From NCBI GenBank assembly GCA_002422845.1, contig DITM01000059.1, positions 1-18,922 on the forward strand: DNA of 18,922 nt. Reading direction: 5' to 3'. Positions 1 through 6,832 of this stretch are shown piece after piece (positions within the stretch are counted from its first letter, which is position 1; every line of letters begins with the position of its first letter). This DNA comes from Candidatus Paracaedibacteraceae bacterium UBA6184 (GTDB lineage: Bacteria; Pseudomonadota; Alphaproteobacteria; UBA6184). The position numbers and the translations under genes are program-made. The notes under the pieces are model-generated. The model ran no database searches, was not told the DNA's origin, and worked only from the letters and a program-made list of their open reading frames with translations.

Positions 1-67
1 TCCTACCACTTTCAACGTATCAGATGAGGGTTAACATTTTATGAATGGGATGAAGATTTTTGAAAAA
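1..67 (-). repeat. Edge repeat, copy 1 (about 67 nt)
   Basis: Read on the minus strand, this stretch aligns with the plus-strand sequence at the other end of the window (18850-18922). The strongest block is GTTAACC, one mismatch, TCATCTGATA, two mismatches, TTGAA, a 3-4 nt variable part, then GGTAGG (about 28 of 35 positions). The 32 nt before it are the same length in both copies and share TTTTT-N-AAAAAT, TTC and TTCA blocks (about 20 of 32). It lies downstream of the J-domain gene and may be the leader or promoter of a gene beyond the left edge. Function unknown; the similarity is seen directly, its meaning is inferred. Confidence 0.55.
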
Positions 68-83
68 TAAAAACTCGGCGCTA

Positions 84-93
84 CCCCCCCCCC
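84..93. repeat. C10 homopolymer tract
   Basis: Ten consecutive C residues lie in an otherwise AT-rich non-coding spacer, 31 bases beyond the stop codon of the J-domain gene. Long G/C tracts are prone to slippage. No reading frame crosses this one within the window, so any effect would be on an RNA leader or trailer. The weak CTCG/CGAG pairing around it is not a convincing terminator. Confidence 0.8.
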
Positions 94-124
94 GACAACT
101 CCATCGAGGGTGTTTGAGCGTAAG

Positions 125-1144
125 CTAATCTTTTAATTCCCCTGTATCATGAAGACGCCCAAAGAACTCATATGCATTAGCAATTTCTTTGAATTTTCCT
201 TCTGCCTCTGGGTTTCCTAGGTTTTTGTCTGGATGCCATTTCAATGCTAATTTTCTGTATGCCTTCTTAACCTCACCCCACGTTAATAGATCAAGCGCAG
301 TTGGTAATTCCAAAATAGTTGCATTCTTGGCAACTTCACTAACATTGGGTCTCGGGACATAAGTCCTCGCATTGTCTTGTTCTTCTTGTCGCCTTCTAGC
401 ATCTTCCTGACGTTTGCGATCAGCAGCGCCTGCTTGTTGTTGTCTTCTAGCATCCTCCTGGTGGTTACGAGCGCGCTCTAGATCTTTCGTGTTCTTTTCA
501 TGCTCAATAATGCGCAGCTCTGCCTCATTTGCTTTTTTTAAGCTTTCATTTGCATGTTGATTATATAGGTGAGCAGCGCTTGGATACCATTTGGCTTGGG
601 CGCGATATGTTTCTGCTTTAAATCGATACCACTCTGGGCTAGCAACTTTTAAATTTCTCTCTTGCTCTGCCCACCTATCCTTTTGAATCTGTTGCCCTCT
701 CTTAATAACCAAATCCGCTTCGTACATATTATCTCTTGCTTTTTTTTCTGCAACATTGCGGCGCGCTTGTGCGGCTTGATTTTTAAGGTATTGTGCTTGT
801 TGAAAGTAATATAACCGCTCTGTCGGGTACAGCTTTGCATATGATTCCATCTTTTTTGCTTCAAGCTCGTAGTATTCTGAGCTATATAAAGCAAGACCAG
901 CAGATTCTATGCGCCACCTAGCTTCTATTGTGTCTTTTTGTCGCTTAAGAGCGCCATCTTTTGCTGTAGAGTCTTTTTTGTTGTTCGCGGGGGCATATTT
1001 GCGAGAACCTTGAGGCTCTTCATATTTCCTTAATATACCTTCACATTCCGTTAATATAATTGACAGTTCATCACAGCTAACGATGAATGGGGTGATAAGA
1101 AAAGAAGCCCAGAATAGCACTGTTGATAATCGATGGTTAATCAT
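125..1144 (-). CDS. Predicted J-domain lipoprotein with helical repeats
   Basis: The 339-residue product has a hydrophobic N-terminal segment ending in a lipobox (I-V-S-C, Cys24), so export and lipidation are likely. Residues 90-128 and 171-209 are a diverged helical duplication with ungapped identities around Y, A, AK, YP, Y, Q and A. A Q/R/E-rich stretch with two QEDARR units follows at 227-260. The C-terminal 276-334 is a J domain: AYRKLALKW, then the HPD motif at 304-306, then helix III. J domains stimulate Hsp70 ATPases. I chose ATG at 1144, preceded by GAGAAA, over an in-frame TTG at 1156. A TATACT at 1197-1202 may be its -10, but no good -35 was found. No Hsp70, GrpE or other chaperone gene is adjacent. 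It could instead be anchored in the membrane by an uncleaved segment. The J-domain call is firm; location and function are open. Confidence 0.85.
   Translation of the reverse strand: MINHRLSTVLFWASFLITPFIVSCDELSIILTECEGILRKYEEPQGSRKYAPANNKKDSTAKDGALKRQKDTIEARWRIESAGLALYSSEYYELEAKKMESYAKLYPTERLYYFQQAQYLKNQAAQARRNVAEKKARDNMYEADLVIKRGQQIQKDRWAEQERNLKVASPEWYRFKAETYRAQAKWYPSAAHLYNQHANESLKKANEAELRIIEHEKNTKDLERARNHQEDARRQQQAGAADRKRQEDARRRQEEQDNARTYVPRPNVSEVAKNATILELPTALDLLTWGEVKKAYRKLALKWHPDKNLGNPEAEGKFKEIANAYEFFGRLHDTGELKD
393..460 (-). repeat. Short direct repeat encoding QEDARR units
   Basis: A 17-nt sequence beginning cttctagcatc occurs at 393-409 and again at 444-460 with one mismatch, offset by 51 nt (17 codons). 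It encodes the two QEDARR units of the Q/R-rich linker in the J-domain protein, pointing to a recent in-frame duplication in that linker. Confidence 0.7.
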
Positions 1145-1298
1145 AATTTTTCTCAAATCATTTTCTTAAGTAATTATAAGGGCAAAAGATTAAAATAGTA
1201 TAAAAATTTACCATTCGGACAAATAATCGCACGTTAATGAATATCTAGCGTATCGCTGAAAACTAGGGGGATGGTTGCCCTCCCTCTCATTAGTCCAT

Positions 1299-1744
1299 CT
1301 ACTTCGCATCCTTTATTGGGAGCAGTGTTTCAAACTGCTTAATGGCACGCACAACATCCTCCATTTTTTCAAACCAAGGCATGTGTCCGGCCCCAAGGAT
1401 TTTAATGATTGATATATTGGGTCTGCTAAATCGAGAATCATTTTCAAACAATGACACCGGTGTCATAGCATCAAACTCTGCGCCGATAATTAATGTTTTT
1501 AAATTTTGCGGCACCCAGTTAGCGCAGAAATTTATCTGCATAACTTTTTTTGCCACCGAATCGAAGCGTCTCCAATTCTTTTTCTAAAGCCACTTCAGAC
1601 TTTTCGCATACAACCGATAGTCGATGGAAATTCAGTAATAGAGAAATATCCTGTAGATTCAGGAGGTATTGCCTGGCCATTTGCAACCCAAGTTGCGCCT
1701 AATACAGTATTTAATAATAGCGCTGACAGTTGATGTTTATTCAC
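1299..1744 (-). pseudogene. Remnant of a secreted alpha/beta hydrolase
   Basis: The 3' part (1299-1556) encodes the C-terminal end of an alpha/beta hydrolase: a strand LKTLIIGAEFDAMTP carrying the likely acid residue (D), then GAGHMPWFE carrying the catalytic His. Its frame stays meaningful upstream (RFDSVAKKVMQ) but holds an in-frame TAG at 1584-1586. The 5' part (1595-1744) starts with GTG behind AAGAGAG, encodes a signal-peptide-like segment ending ANGQA, and stops after 49 codons in another frame. The hydrolase core with the nucleophile elbow is missing. The simplest reading is a large internal deletion with frame loss plus a nonsense codon. Proline-iminopeptidase-like enzymes are one possible parent; this is a family-level guess. 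Confidence 0.65.
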
Positions 1745-1772
1745 AATCTCTCTTAGATATACGTTAATTAGC

Positions 1773-1800
1773 ACTATAAGTCGTTTTTATTTGTTTTCAA
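1773..1800 (-). promoter_or_regulatory. Promoter of the hydrolase remnant
   Basis: On the minus strand TTGAAA (1795-1800) and TATAGT (1773-1778) are spaced by 16 nt, placing a start site about 20-25 nt before the GTG at 1744. It closely resembles the dapA promoter. The promoter and ribosome-binding site therefore look intact although the gene is broken. Confidence 0.5.
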
Positions 1801-1817
1801 GAGAATGTTTATTCTCT
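1800..1817 (-). other. 7-bp stem-loop after the DUF6572 gene
   Basis: AGAGAAT and ATTCTCT form a perfect 7-bp stem with a 4-nt loop, 13 nt beyond the stop codon of the DUF6572 gene. It could end the dapA-smpB-DUF6572 transcript, but the stem is AT-rich and no U tract follows on the minus strand, so it is not a standard intrinsic terminator. It overlaps the -35 of the next promoter by one base. Confidence 0.35.
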
Positions 1818-1829
1818 AAAGGTGGAGAG

Positions 1830-2165
1830 TTAACAAGCATCCATTAACATCTTAATACCGTGCTCACTCAGCTGTGCTGACAACTGATCAACAAGCTCAA
1901 CAATACTGGGGTGAGGTTCTTGTTTATACACAAGCGTTATTGTTAATTGATCATAAGAAATTTGACCATGTTGTTCTTCAAAATCTTCAGAGTTAAACAT
2001 CGAGAGATAATTATTTACTTTCCGGAATAGGCGATCTTTTGTGTCTGTACTATCATCTAAATATCCTGTCGTAATGATCGTCATTATAACGGAACCATCG
2101 TTGTGAAAAGACAGCACATCAATCTTATCGATACACTCCAAAGGGATTGGATGTTGATCCGTCAT
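1830..2165 (-). CDS. DUF6572 family protein
   Basis: A 111-residue soluble protein with no signal peptide or membrane segment. The pattern fits the DUF6572 family as I recall it: an N-terminal IDVLSFHNDGSVIMTI strand pair, a charged loop, then L..KVNNYLSMF, and a C-terminal part with ITLVYKQEP followed by a helix. No biochemical role is known to me. The ATG follows the smpB stop by two bases, and its ribosome-binding site (GGAGATGA) lies inside the last codons of smpB, so it should be co-transcribed and probably translationally coupled with smpB. It is the last gene of the dapA operon. The family call is from pattern memory and moderate. Confidence 0.75.
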   Translation of the reverse strand: MTDQHPIPLECIDKIDVLSFHNDGSVIMTIITTGYLDDSTDTKDRLFRKVNNYLSMFNSEDFEEQHGQISYDQLTITLVYKQEPHPSIVELVDQLSAQLSEHGIKMLMDAC

Positions 2166-2167
2166 TA

Positions 2168-2629
2168 TTATTCATCTCCTTTTAAAACGCGTTGTTTTTG
2201 ACGTGTCCAGTCGCGCTCTTTGATGGTGGCGCGTTTATCGATTTGCTTTTTACCTTGTGCAAGCCCCAGCTCAACTTTGATTTTACCTTTGTGGTTAAAG
2301 TACATGGACACAGGCACGATGGTCATTCCTTTTTTCTGAATGCTCATCATTAGCTTTGTAATTTCGCGTTTTTTTAACAACAACTTACGAGGGCGAGTGG
2401 GTTCGTGATTAAAATTATTGGCATAGGGATAAATCGCGATGTTTGTTTGATATAAATACAATGCACCCCCCGATTCACTGACGAAACCTTCGCCCAGGTT
2501 CACTTGGTTTAGTCTGGCAGATTTAACCTCTGATCCAACAAGCATGATGCCTGCTTCGACACTTGATTGGATAAAATAATCAAATCGTGCTTTGCGGTTC
2601 TGGCAGATGATATGTCTAGGTTCGCTCAT
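2168..2629 (-). CDS. smpB: SsrA-binding protein SmpB
   Basis: SmpB binds tmRNA and brings it to stalled ribosomes for trans-translation. The 153-residue product has the usual family length and its landmarks in order: NRKARFDYFI near residue 11, GSEVKSAR near 32, RKLLLKKREI near 82, and the signature VELGLAQGKK followed by KRATIKERDW near 120-142. The C-terminal tail (TRQKQRVLKGDE), which enters the mRNA channel in known structures, is present. The start ATG overlaps the dapA stop as ATGA, so the two are translationally coupled. The tmRNA gene itself is not in this window. Confidence 0.97.
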   Translation of the reverse strand: MSEPRHIICQNRKARFDYFIQSSVEAGIMLVGSEVKSARLNQVNLGEGFVSESGGALYLYQTNIAIYPYANNFNHEPTRPRKLLLKKREITKLMMSIQKKGMTIVPVSMYFNHKGKIKVELGLAQGKKQIDKRATIKERDWTRQKQRVLKGDE

Positions 2630-3510
2630 ACTGTTCCTAAATTCATTGATGACAATAATTGATTAATCTCGGACTTGTGTTTATCGGTAAAACGTCCCAA
2701 AGGTGGGCGGACTTCATCCGAACATATCCCACGAACAGATAGAGCATACTTAATTGTTGCGGGTGCAGGTTCGAGATATAACGCCTCATCTAAATCTATC
2801 AGTTCTTGACGCAACCGTGCAAAAGTTTTTAGATCTTGATCAAACCACGCATTCACATTTTGAACACAGCGGACAGGGTCAACGTTAGATGTTACTGAAA
2901 TGGTTCCATGACCGCCCTCTGCTAAAAAGGCTGGCGTAGACGATGAGTTTCCAGATAAAATAGTAAAGTCTGTACGACTAATGTTGTTTAAAAATTTTGT
3001 AGGCCGTGTAATGTCTGCATCAGCTTCTTTGATACCAATGATCGTTTTGCGAGAGGCTAATTTTACAATTGTTTCAACTGACATACTAATAGCGCAGCGA
3101 CCAGGATTGTTGTATAACAGCAATGGACATTTCAAAGAATCATCAATAAGAGCATAAAAATCATGAATCTGATCTTGCGTTGGCTTTACATAATACGGAG
3201 CAACTACCATCACGGCATCCACACCACATTCAATCGCTTGACGCCCAAGATCAATAACGTTGTAAGGGTTGATATCGCTGGCGCCCGCAACGACGGGAAC
3301 GCGCCCGTTATTTACACGAACAACCGTTTTCAGAATTTCTTTTTGCTCATCCTTGGACAAGGTCGCAAATTCACCGGTGCTGGCACAGGGAACAAGACCA
3401 TTAATGCCACTGGCAATTTGCCATTCTACAAAACGCTCCAACGCTTCAAAATCAACTTTTCCATTTTTAAATGGGGTAATCAACGCCGTCAATGTACCGC
3501 TCAACATCAT
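2626..3510 (-). CDS. dapA: 4-hydroxy-tetrahydrodipicolinate synthase DapA
   Basis: DapA condenses pyruvate with aspartate semialdehyde, the first committed step to diaminopimelate and lysine, feeding peptidoglycan synthesis. The 294 residues form a class I aldolase barrel whose key residues keep E. coli numbering: Schiff-base lysine K161 in IIGIKEAD, Y133 and R138 in LLYNNPGR, Y107 in APYYVKP. The usual GTTGE motif reads ASTGE, so the T44 position is Ser; a Ser-Thr pair also occurs in Rickettsia DapA as I recall it, and Ser could still relay a proton. The start follows AAGGA by 6 nt. It heads the operon with smpB and DUF6572. A related lyase/aldolase cannot be excluded, but the residue match favours DapA. 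Confidence 0.93.
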   Translation of the reverse strand: MMLSGTLTALITPFKNGKVDFEALERFVEWQIASGINGLVPCASTGEFATLSKDEQKEILKTVVRVNNGRVPVVAGASDINPYNVIDLGRQAIECGVDAVMVVAPYYVKPTQDQIHDFYALIDDSLKCPLLLYNNPGRCAISMSVETIVKLASRKTIIGIKEADADITRPTKFLNNISRTDFTILSGNSSSTPAFLAEGGHGTISVTSNVDPVRCVQNVNAWFDQDLKTFARLRQELIDLDEALYLEPAPATIKYALSVRGICSDEVRPPLGRFTDKHKSEINQLLSSMNLGTV

Positions 3511-3519
3511 CAGAAATCC

Positions 3520-5484
3520 TTGTTTGAGTTTTCCACCACTATAGCCCCCTTTGTTCAGGGCTTCAAGATTGTTTTTTGTATGGGGTTTTTGTTTTCTTTA
3601 TCCTTTGCAAAAAGCGATGTTGTTTTTCCAACCCCACGCTTTAACCAGGATTGTTTAAAGCTATTTAAAGATTTTAAGGACGTTAAAAATCTTAATGTTT
3701 CTGGAGCCTTGGCCAAATGCCCCCTGGCTGCAACGATTCAAACCTGGCGCATGCTTCGCAAACATGAACTAACTTTTGAAGACGGCGTGCGGTTTATGAA
3801 GAAAGAGCCCCACTGGCCATTACGCCCCGAAACAATTCCCATGCTGGAAAAAAAAATAACATCAACAACATCTAAGAAGATTATTCGAGAATGGTTTGTT
3901 GGACACGCCCCAACCACCGCACAGGGCATGGACGCGTTTTTAGGAACATTGGGCGCAAATGAGCGCAAGCACCATCAGTTTATCAACATATTTCGTAATT
4001 TTTGGCTGTCGGACACTATGACGCCCAAAGAACAAGCGAATCTTCTCACTAAATATGGACAGTTACTTACGGCGAAAGATCATCAACAACGTGTTGAAAT
4101 GTTGCTGTGGAAGTGTAAAGCGGAAACAGCCACCGCTCTGCTGCCCAGGATTGATATTACAAAACGCTCTGTATATCAAGAGTGGATCAACCTAATCAAT
4201 CGCAAAAGCAAACTGACCACGTCGACTCATCCTGGAGTTGCCGCGACCTTAGCCCAAAATGCCTTGCGCGGTGACAATGCGCAATTGGCTGCGAAGTTAT
4301 TACTGGAAAGCGATACAAAACGGATCTTTGTTTTAAAGGATGTTTTTTTTACGACAATCATTCGCACGGTTAGAAAATTAGTGGAGATAAAAGAGTATGC
4401 GACCGCCCATGCATTGACACAAAAAGGACTGTCGCTAGTTACTGTCCACCAACCTCAATCCGTTGAGTTACACTGGTTAGCAGGGTGGGTGTTGACATCG
4501 TATCTGAACCAACCTGCAAAAGGATTGCATCATTTTATTGAAGCGGCGTCTTTAGCAAAAATATCTGCCGATAAAGCTCAATATGCATTTTGGGCTGGTA
4601 AATCTGCAAAAGCAGCAGGTCAATCCAAAACAGCCAACCACTGGTTTGAACATGCTCTGCAATTTCCACAAACGTTTTATGGTCAATTAGCGGCTAAAGA
4701 ATTAGACCGAGAGATTCACTTAAAAGCGCCCGCAATTCATGATGATGAAATCCGACACTTTGCAACACGCGATATTGTGCAAGCCATACAATTCTTGCAT
4801 GAAGCGAAAGAACACATCGTCAAAAATGTATTGCTGGATGCGCTGCAAGACGGATTGAAAACTGGCACCGATTATGCCCTAGGGTTTTATTTCACACAGC
4901 AATATTCAACCCCCTATTACACCATTCATTATTATGAAAAAGTGAACAAGGTATATAATTTGGTGACCCCCGATGTATTCCTGCGCATTGATTTTCAACC
5001 CGATGGATTTGCAGACATTCATTTTATTCATGCCATGGCCTTTAATGAAAGTCGATTTCATCCCATGATCAAAAGCGATATGGGCGCCTTGGGACTAATG
5101 CAGGTGACTCCGCTAACAGGTCGCCATTTATCATCAAAGGGGCATTATTATGAGGAAACGTTGCTGTACAAAGATCCTGCTTATAATTTAAAAATGGGAT
5201 CCTTATACCTTAAAGAATTATTCGAACGCTTTTACGAATCGTATCTGTTATTGGCCGCTGCCTATAATGCGGGTCCCACCTATATGTCGCAATGGTTAAA
5301 GCAAGTGGGTCGCCCAAAGCATGATTGGGATTATGAGTGGATCGAAGGACTAGCGTACAAAGAAACCCGCGACTATGTTAAAAAATTATTGGGCATGCGT
5401 GGATTGTATGAGAAATTTTCTCATGATATGCGATTATATACCCCCCAAGAGTTAATGGATGCCTACATCAACGGATGTTTATAA
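3520..5484 (+). CDS. slt: Soluble lytic murein transglycosylase (Slt family)
   Basis: Slt enzymes cleave the MurNAc-GlcNAc bond of peptidoglycan with formation of 1,6-anhydromuramic acid in the periplasm. About 654 residues are close to Slt70: a long alpha-superhelical N-terminal region, then a C-terminal GEWL-like domain with the catalytic Glu in FNESRF (about residue 510 from TTG 3520), GLMQVTP, and LAAAYNAGP near residue 580. The start is uncertain. ATG at 3580 would leave only ten residues before the FA|KS cleavage-like site, too short for a signal peptide, whereas TTG at 3520 gives a full one but no clear ribosome-binding site and begins ten bases from the divergent dapA start. The slt/dapA/smpB arrangement recurs in alphaproteobacteria. 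It could serve wall turnover or local opening for the secretion apparatus. Confidence 0.93.
   Translation: MFEFSTTIAPFVQGFKIVFCMGFLFSLSFAKSDVVFPTPRFNQDCLKLFKDFKDVKNLNVSGALAKCPLAATIQTWRMLRKHELTFEDGVRFMKKEPHWPLRPETIPMLEKKITSTTSKKIIREWFVGHAPTTAQGMDAFLGTLGANERKHHQFINIFRNFWLSDTMTPKEQANLLTKYGQLLTAKDHQQRVEMLLWKCKAETATALLPRIDITKRSVYQEWINLINRKSKLTTSTHPGVAATLAQNALRGDNAQLAAKLLLESDTKRIFVLKDVFFTTIIRTVRKLVEIKEYATAHALTQKGLSLVTVHQPQSVELHWLAGWVLTSYLNQPAKGLHHFIEAASLAKISADKAQYAFWAGKSAKAAGQSKTANHWFEHALQFPQTFYGQLAAKELDREIHLKAPAIHDDEIRHFATRDIVQAIQFLHEAKEHIVKNVLLDALQDGLKTGTDYALGFYFTQQYSTPYYTIHYYEKVNKVYNLVTPDVFLRIDFQPDGFADIHFIHAMAFNESRFHPMIKSDMGALGLMQVTPLTGRHLSSKGHYYEETLLYKDPAYNLKMGSLYLKELFERFYESYLLLAAAYNAGPTYMSQWLKQVGRPKHDWDYEWIEGLAYKETRDYVKKLLGMRGLYEKFSHDMRLYTPQELMDAYINGCL
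3538..3566 (-). promoter_or_regulatory. dapA operon promoter
   Basis: On the minus strand TTGAAG (3561-3566) and TATAGT (3538-3543) are separated by exactly 17 nt. The predicted start site lies about 20 nt before the dapA ATG. The same bases appear to encode the N-terminal signal region of the divergent transglycosylase, so promoter and coding information overlap here. Confidence 0.55.
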
Positions 5485-5602
5485 GGGTGGGAAGACATGG
5501 TTGCGCCCCTATGCGCAATCCAGGTCGGGCGGGCAATGAAGCGTCATCCGAGCCTCACGAGGATGCCTGTTTATTAATATGCAATAACAAAAGAGAGACA
5601 AA
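5485..5602. other. GC-rich intergenic spacer with two hairpins
   Basis: This spacer is richer in GC than its neighbours. Hairpin one pairs 5499-5506 with 5513-5520 (GGTTGCGC against GCGCAATC, 8 bp including one G-T). Hairpin two pairs CATCC at 5545-5549 with GGATG at 5561-5565. Neither is followed by a clean U tract, though TTTATTAATAT lies after the second and could serve as a -10 for the phosphatase gene. They may end or stabilise the slt transcript. No coding signal was seen. Confidence 0.4.
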
Positions 5603-6160
5603 ATGATCCCCTTAAAACCATTTTATTTTATGCGTCATGGACAAACAGATTATAATAAAAACAATATGTGCATGGGCAGTCTAGATATCCCCTTAAATTC
5701 TATAGGGGAACAGCAAGCATGTGATGCCCGTGAATCACTTAACGATCTGCCTATTGATCGGGTTATTTCTAGCCCGTTACAACGTGCGCACACAACTGCG
5801 AAAATTATCGCAGATCACCATAGGCTTTCTTTAGACACCTCTGCATTGCTGGTGGAAGCAAACTGGGGGGGGGAGATGGAGGGAAAACCAAGAACAGATC
5901 CAGCCTTATTTGCCAAATGGCGAAATGGTTTGATACTTAACGGTGGCGAGTCCTTTGAAAATGTTAAGCATCGTGTTAAATCAGCTTTAATACAATTTCT
6001 AACAGATGATTCAACACCTTTGATCGTTTCTCATGGCGGGGTCTACTGGGCATTGCTTGAATTGCTAAACCTAGCTTACTATGATGTTCACAACTGTCAA
6101 ATCGTCTATTTTACCCCAGCTAGCATTGGAACTGAACCCTGGCTAAGTAGCGTTTTATAA
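5603..6160 (+). CDS. Histidine phosphatase family protein
   Basis: A 185-residue cytoplasmic member of the phosphoglycerate-mutase-like histidine phosphatase superfamily. Catalytic residues are all present: MRHG with phospho-accepting His12 and Arg11, Arg61 in SSPLQRAHTTA, Glu85 in VEANWGGEMEG, and His144 in VSHGG. Substrates in this family range from alpha-ribazole phosphate to sugar phosphates and phosphoproteins; nothing nearby (no cobalamin or glycolysis genes) picks one. AGAGAGA precedes the ATG by a few bases. The WGGEMEG loop is encoded by a G9 tract that could slip and truncate the enzyme in the middle of its active site. It may share the slt transcript, 118 bp upstream. Confidence 0.9.
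   Translation: MIPLKPFYFMRHGQTDYNKNNMCMGSLDIPLNSIGEQQACDARESLNDLPIDRVISSPLQRAHTTAKIIADHHRLSLDTSALLVEANWGGEMEGKPRTDPALFAKWRNGLILNGGESFENVKHRVKSALIQFLTDDSTPLIVSHGGVYWALLELLNLAYYDVHNCQIVYFTPASIGTEPWLSSVL
5865..5873 (+). repeat. G9 tract inside the phosphatase gene
   Basis: Nine G residues encode part of Trp88-Gly89-Gly90 next to the catalytic Glu of the histidine phosphatase. The frame is open as given. A gain or loss of one G would shift it about halfway through the gene. Confidence 0.85.
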
Positions 6161-6194
6161 AAAAATCTGTTTTGTTAATAGTTTGGTCATTTTT

Positions 6195-6224
6195 TTGACA
6201 TACTCTGTACATTGAAACAGAGAG
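6195..6224 (+). promoter_or_regulatory. yqgE upstream: TTGACA and inverted repeat over the RBS
   Basis: A consensus -35 hexamer TTGACA lies at 6195-6200, but no recognisable -10 follows at 16-18 nt. A perfect inverted repeat, CTCTGT at 6203-6208 and ACAGAG at 6217-6222 with an 8-nt loop, lies between it and the ATG. Its right arm overlaps the AGAGAG ribosome-binding site (6219-6224). It could be an operator or an RNA hairpin limiting translation; the sequence does not decide. Confidence 0.4.
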
Positions 6225-6231
6225 TTAGCAT

Positions 6232-6792
6232 ATGTCGATACAATCATCATTAGTGGGCACACTTTTAATTGCAACCCCGCATCTAGCCGGCGAATTCGTT
6301 AAATCAATCATTTTGATTTGCGGTCACGACTCTAAGGGTGCCGTGGGATTAATTATTAATAAAAAAGTTCCCGCCCTATATTTAGATGATTTACTTGAGC
6401 AACTAAATATTCCGGTTGCGCCCTCTTTTCCAAAAAAAGTTCCCCTATTTGCCGGAGGAGACGTTGATATGGGGCGTGGGTTTGTTTTACATTCGAATGA
6501 CTACACACACGAACAAACAACTCCGATTAATGATACGATTTCGCTGACGGCGACACTAGATGTATTAAATCGTATGGGTGCTGGGACGGGACCAAAATTA
6601 AGCCTTCTTGCTTTGGGATATACAAATTGGGAACCCGGTCAACTGGAACAAGAATTAAAAGATAATAAGTGGCTATGGACAGAGTGTTCAGATGACCTTA
6701 TTTTTAACGATCAGGATGAAAAGTGGCAAAGCCTAATTAATCAATTGAGCTCTCATGGTGGGCATCTTTCGCTCAACGGTGGGCATTGTTAG
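6232..6792 (+). CDS. YqgE/AlgH family protein (UPF0301)
   Basis: A 186-residue protein of the UPF0301/DUF179 (YqgE, AlgH) family, of normal length. The conserved opening is clear: GTLLIATPHL, then F.KSIILICGHDSKGAVGLIINK, and a mid-region LFAGGDVDMGRGFVLH. The later LSLLALGYTNWEPGQLEQEL matches the family's ALGYAGWGPGQLE-like block. The biochemical role is unsettled; AlgH was named from alginate regulation in Pseudomonas. Its ATG is preceded by AGAGAG within an inverted repeat. It converges on the T6SS operon across a GC-rich hairpin spacer. Confidence 0.95.
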   Translation: MSIQSSLVGTLLIATPHLAGEFVKSIILICGHDSKGAVGLIINKKVPALYLDDLLEQLNIPVAPSFPKKVPLFAGGDVDMGRGFVLHSNDYTHEQTTPINDTISLTATLDVLNRMGAGTGPKLSLLALGYTNWEPGQLEQELKDNKWLWTECSDDLIFNDQDEKWQSLINQLSSHGGHLSLNGGHC

Positions 6793-6796
6793 TTGC

Positions 6797-6832
6797 GGGC
6801 GCAGGTTTGCCCCTGCGTGCCCCACCGGGGCA
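6797..6832. terminator. Tandem GC-rich hairpins between convergent genes
   Basis: GGGC-GCAGG at 6797-6805 pairs with CCTGC-GT-GCCC at 6812-6822 with a two-base bulge. A second perfect stem, TGCCCC (6818-6823) and GGGGCA (6827-6832) with loop ACC, overlaps the first by a few bases, so the two are partly exclusive. No U tract follows on either strand. The position between yqgE (plus) and tssA (minus) suggests a transcript-end or blocking role, or a REP-like element. Confidence 0.4.

Noticed and set aside
60..124. Possible intrinsic terminator of the J-domain gene (CTCG/CGAG followed by a T-rich run on the minus strand)
   Set aside because: The stem is only 4-5 bp around a loop of more than 25 nt containing the C10 tract, too weak to support.
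1342..1733. Plus-strand open frames across the hydrolase remnant
   Set aside because: Low-complexity antisense translations; the minus strand carries the recognisable GAEFD and GAGH motifs.
3163..3519. Extension of the transglycosylase reading frame upstream through dapA
   Set aside because: It runs antisense over conserved dapA codons and adds no recognisable domain; it is an open-frame artefact.
6195..6224. A complete sigma-70 promoter for yqgE based on TTGACA
   Set aside because: No -10-like hexamer at 16-18 nt; only the -35 match and the inverted repeat are reported.
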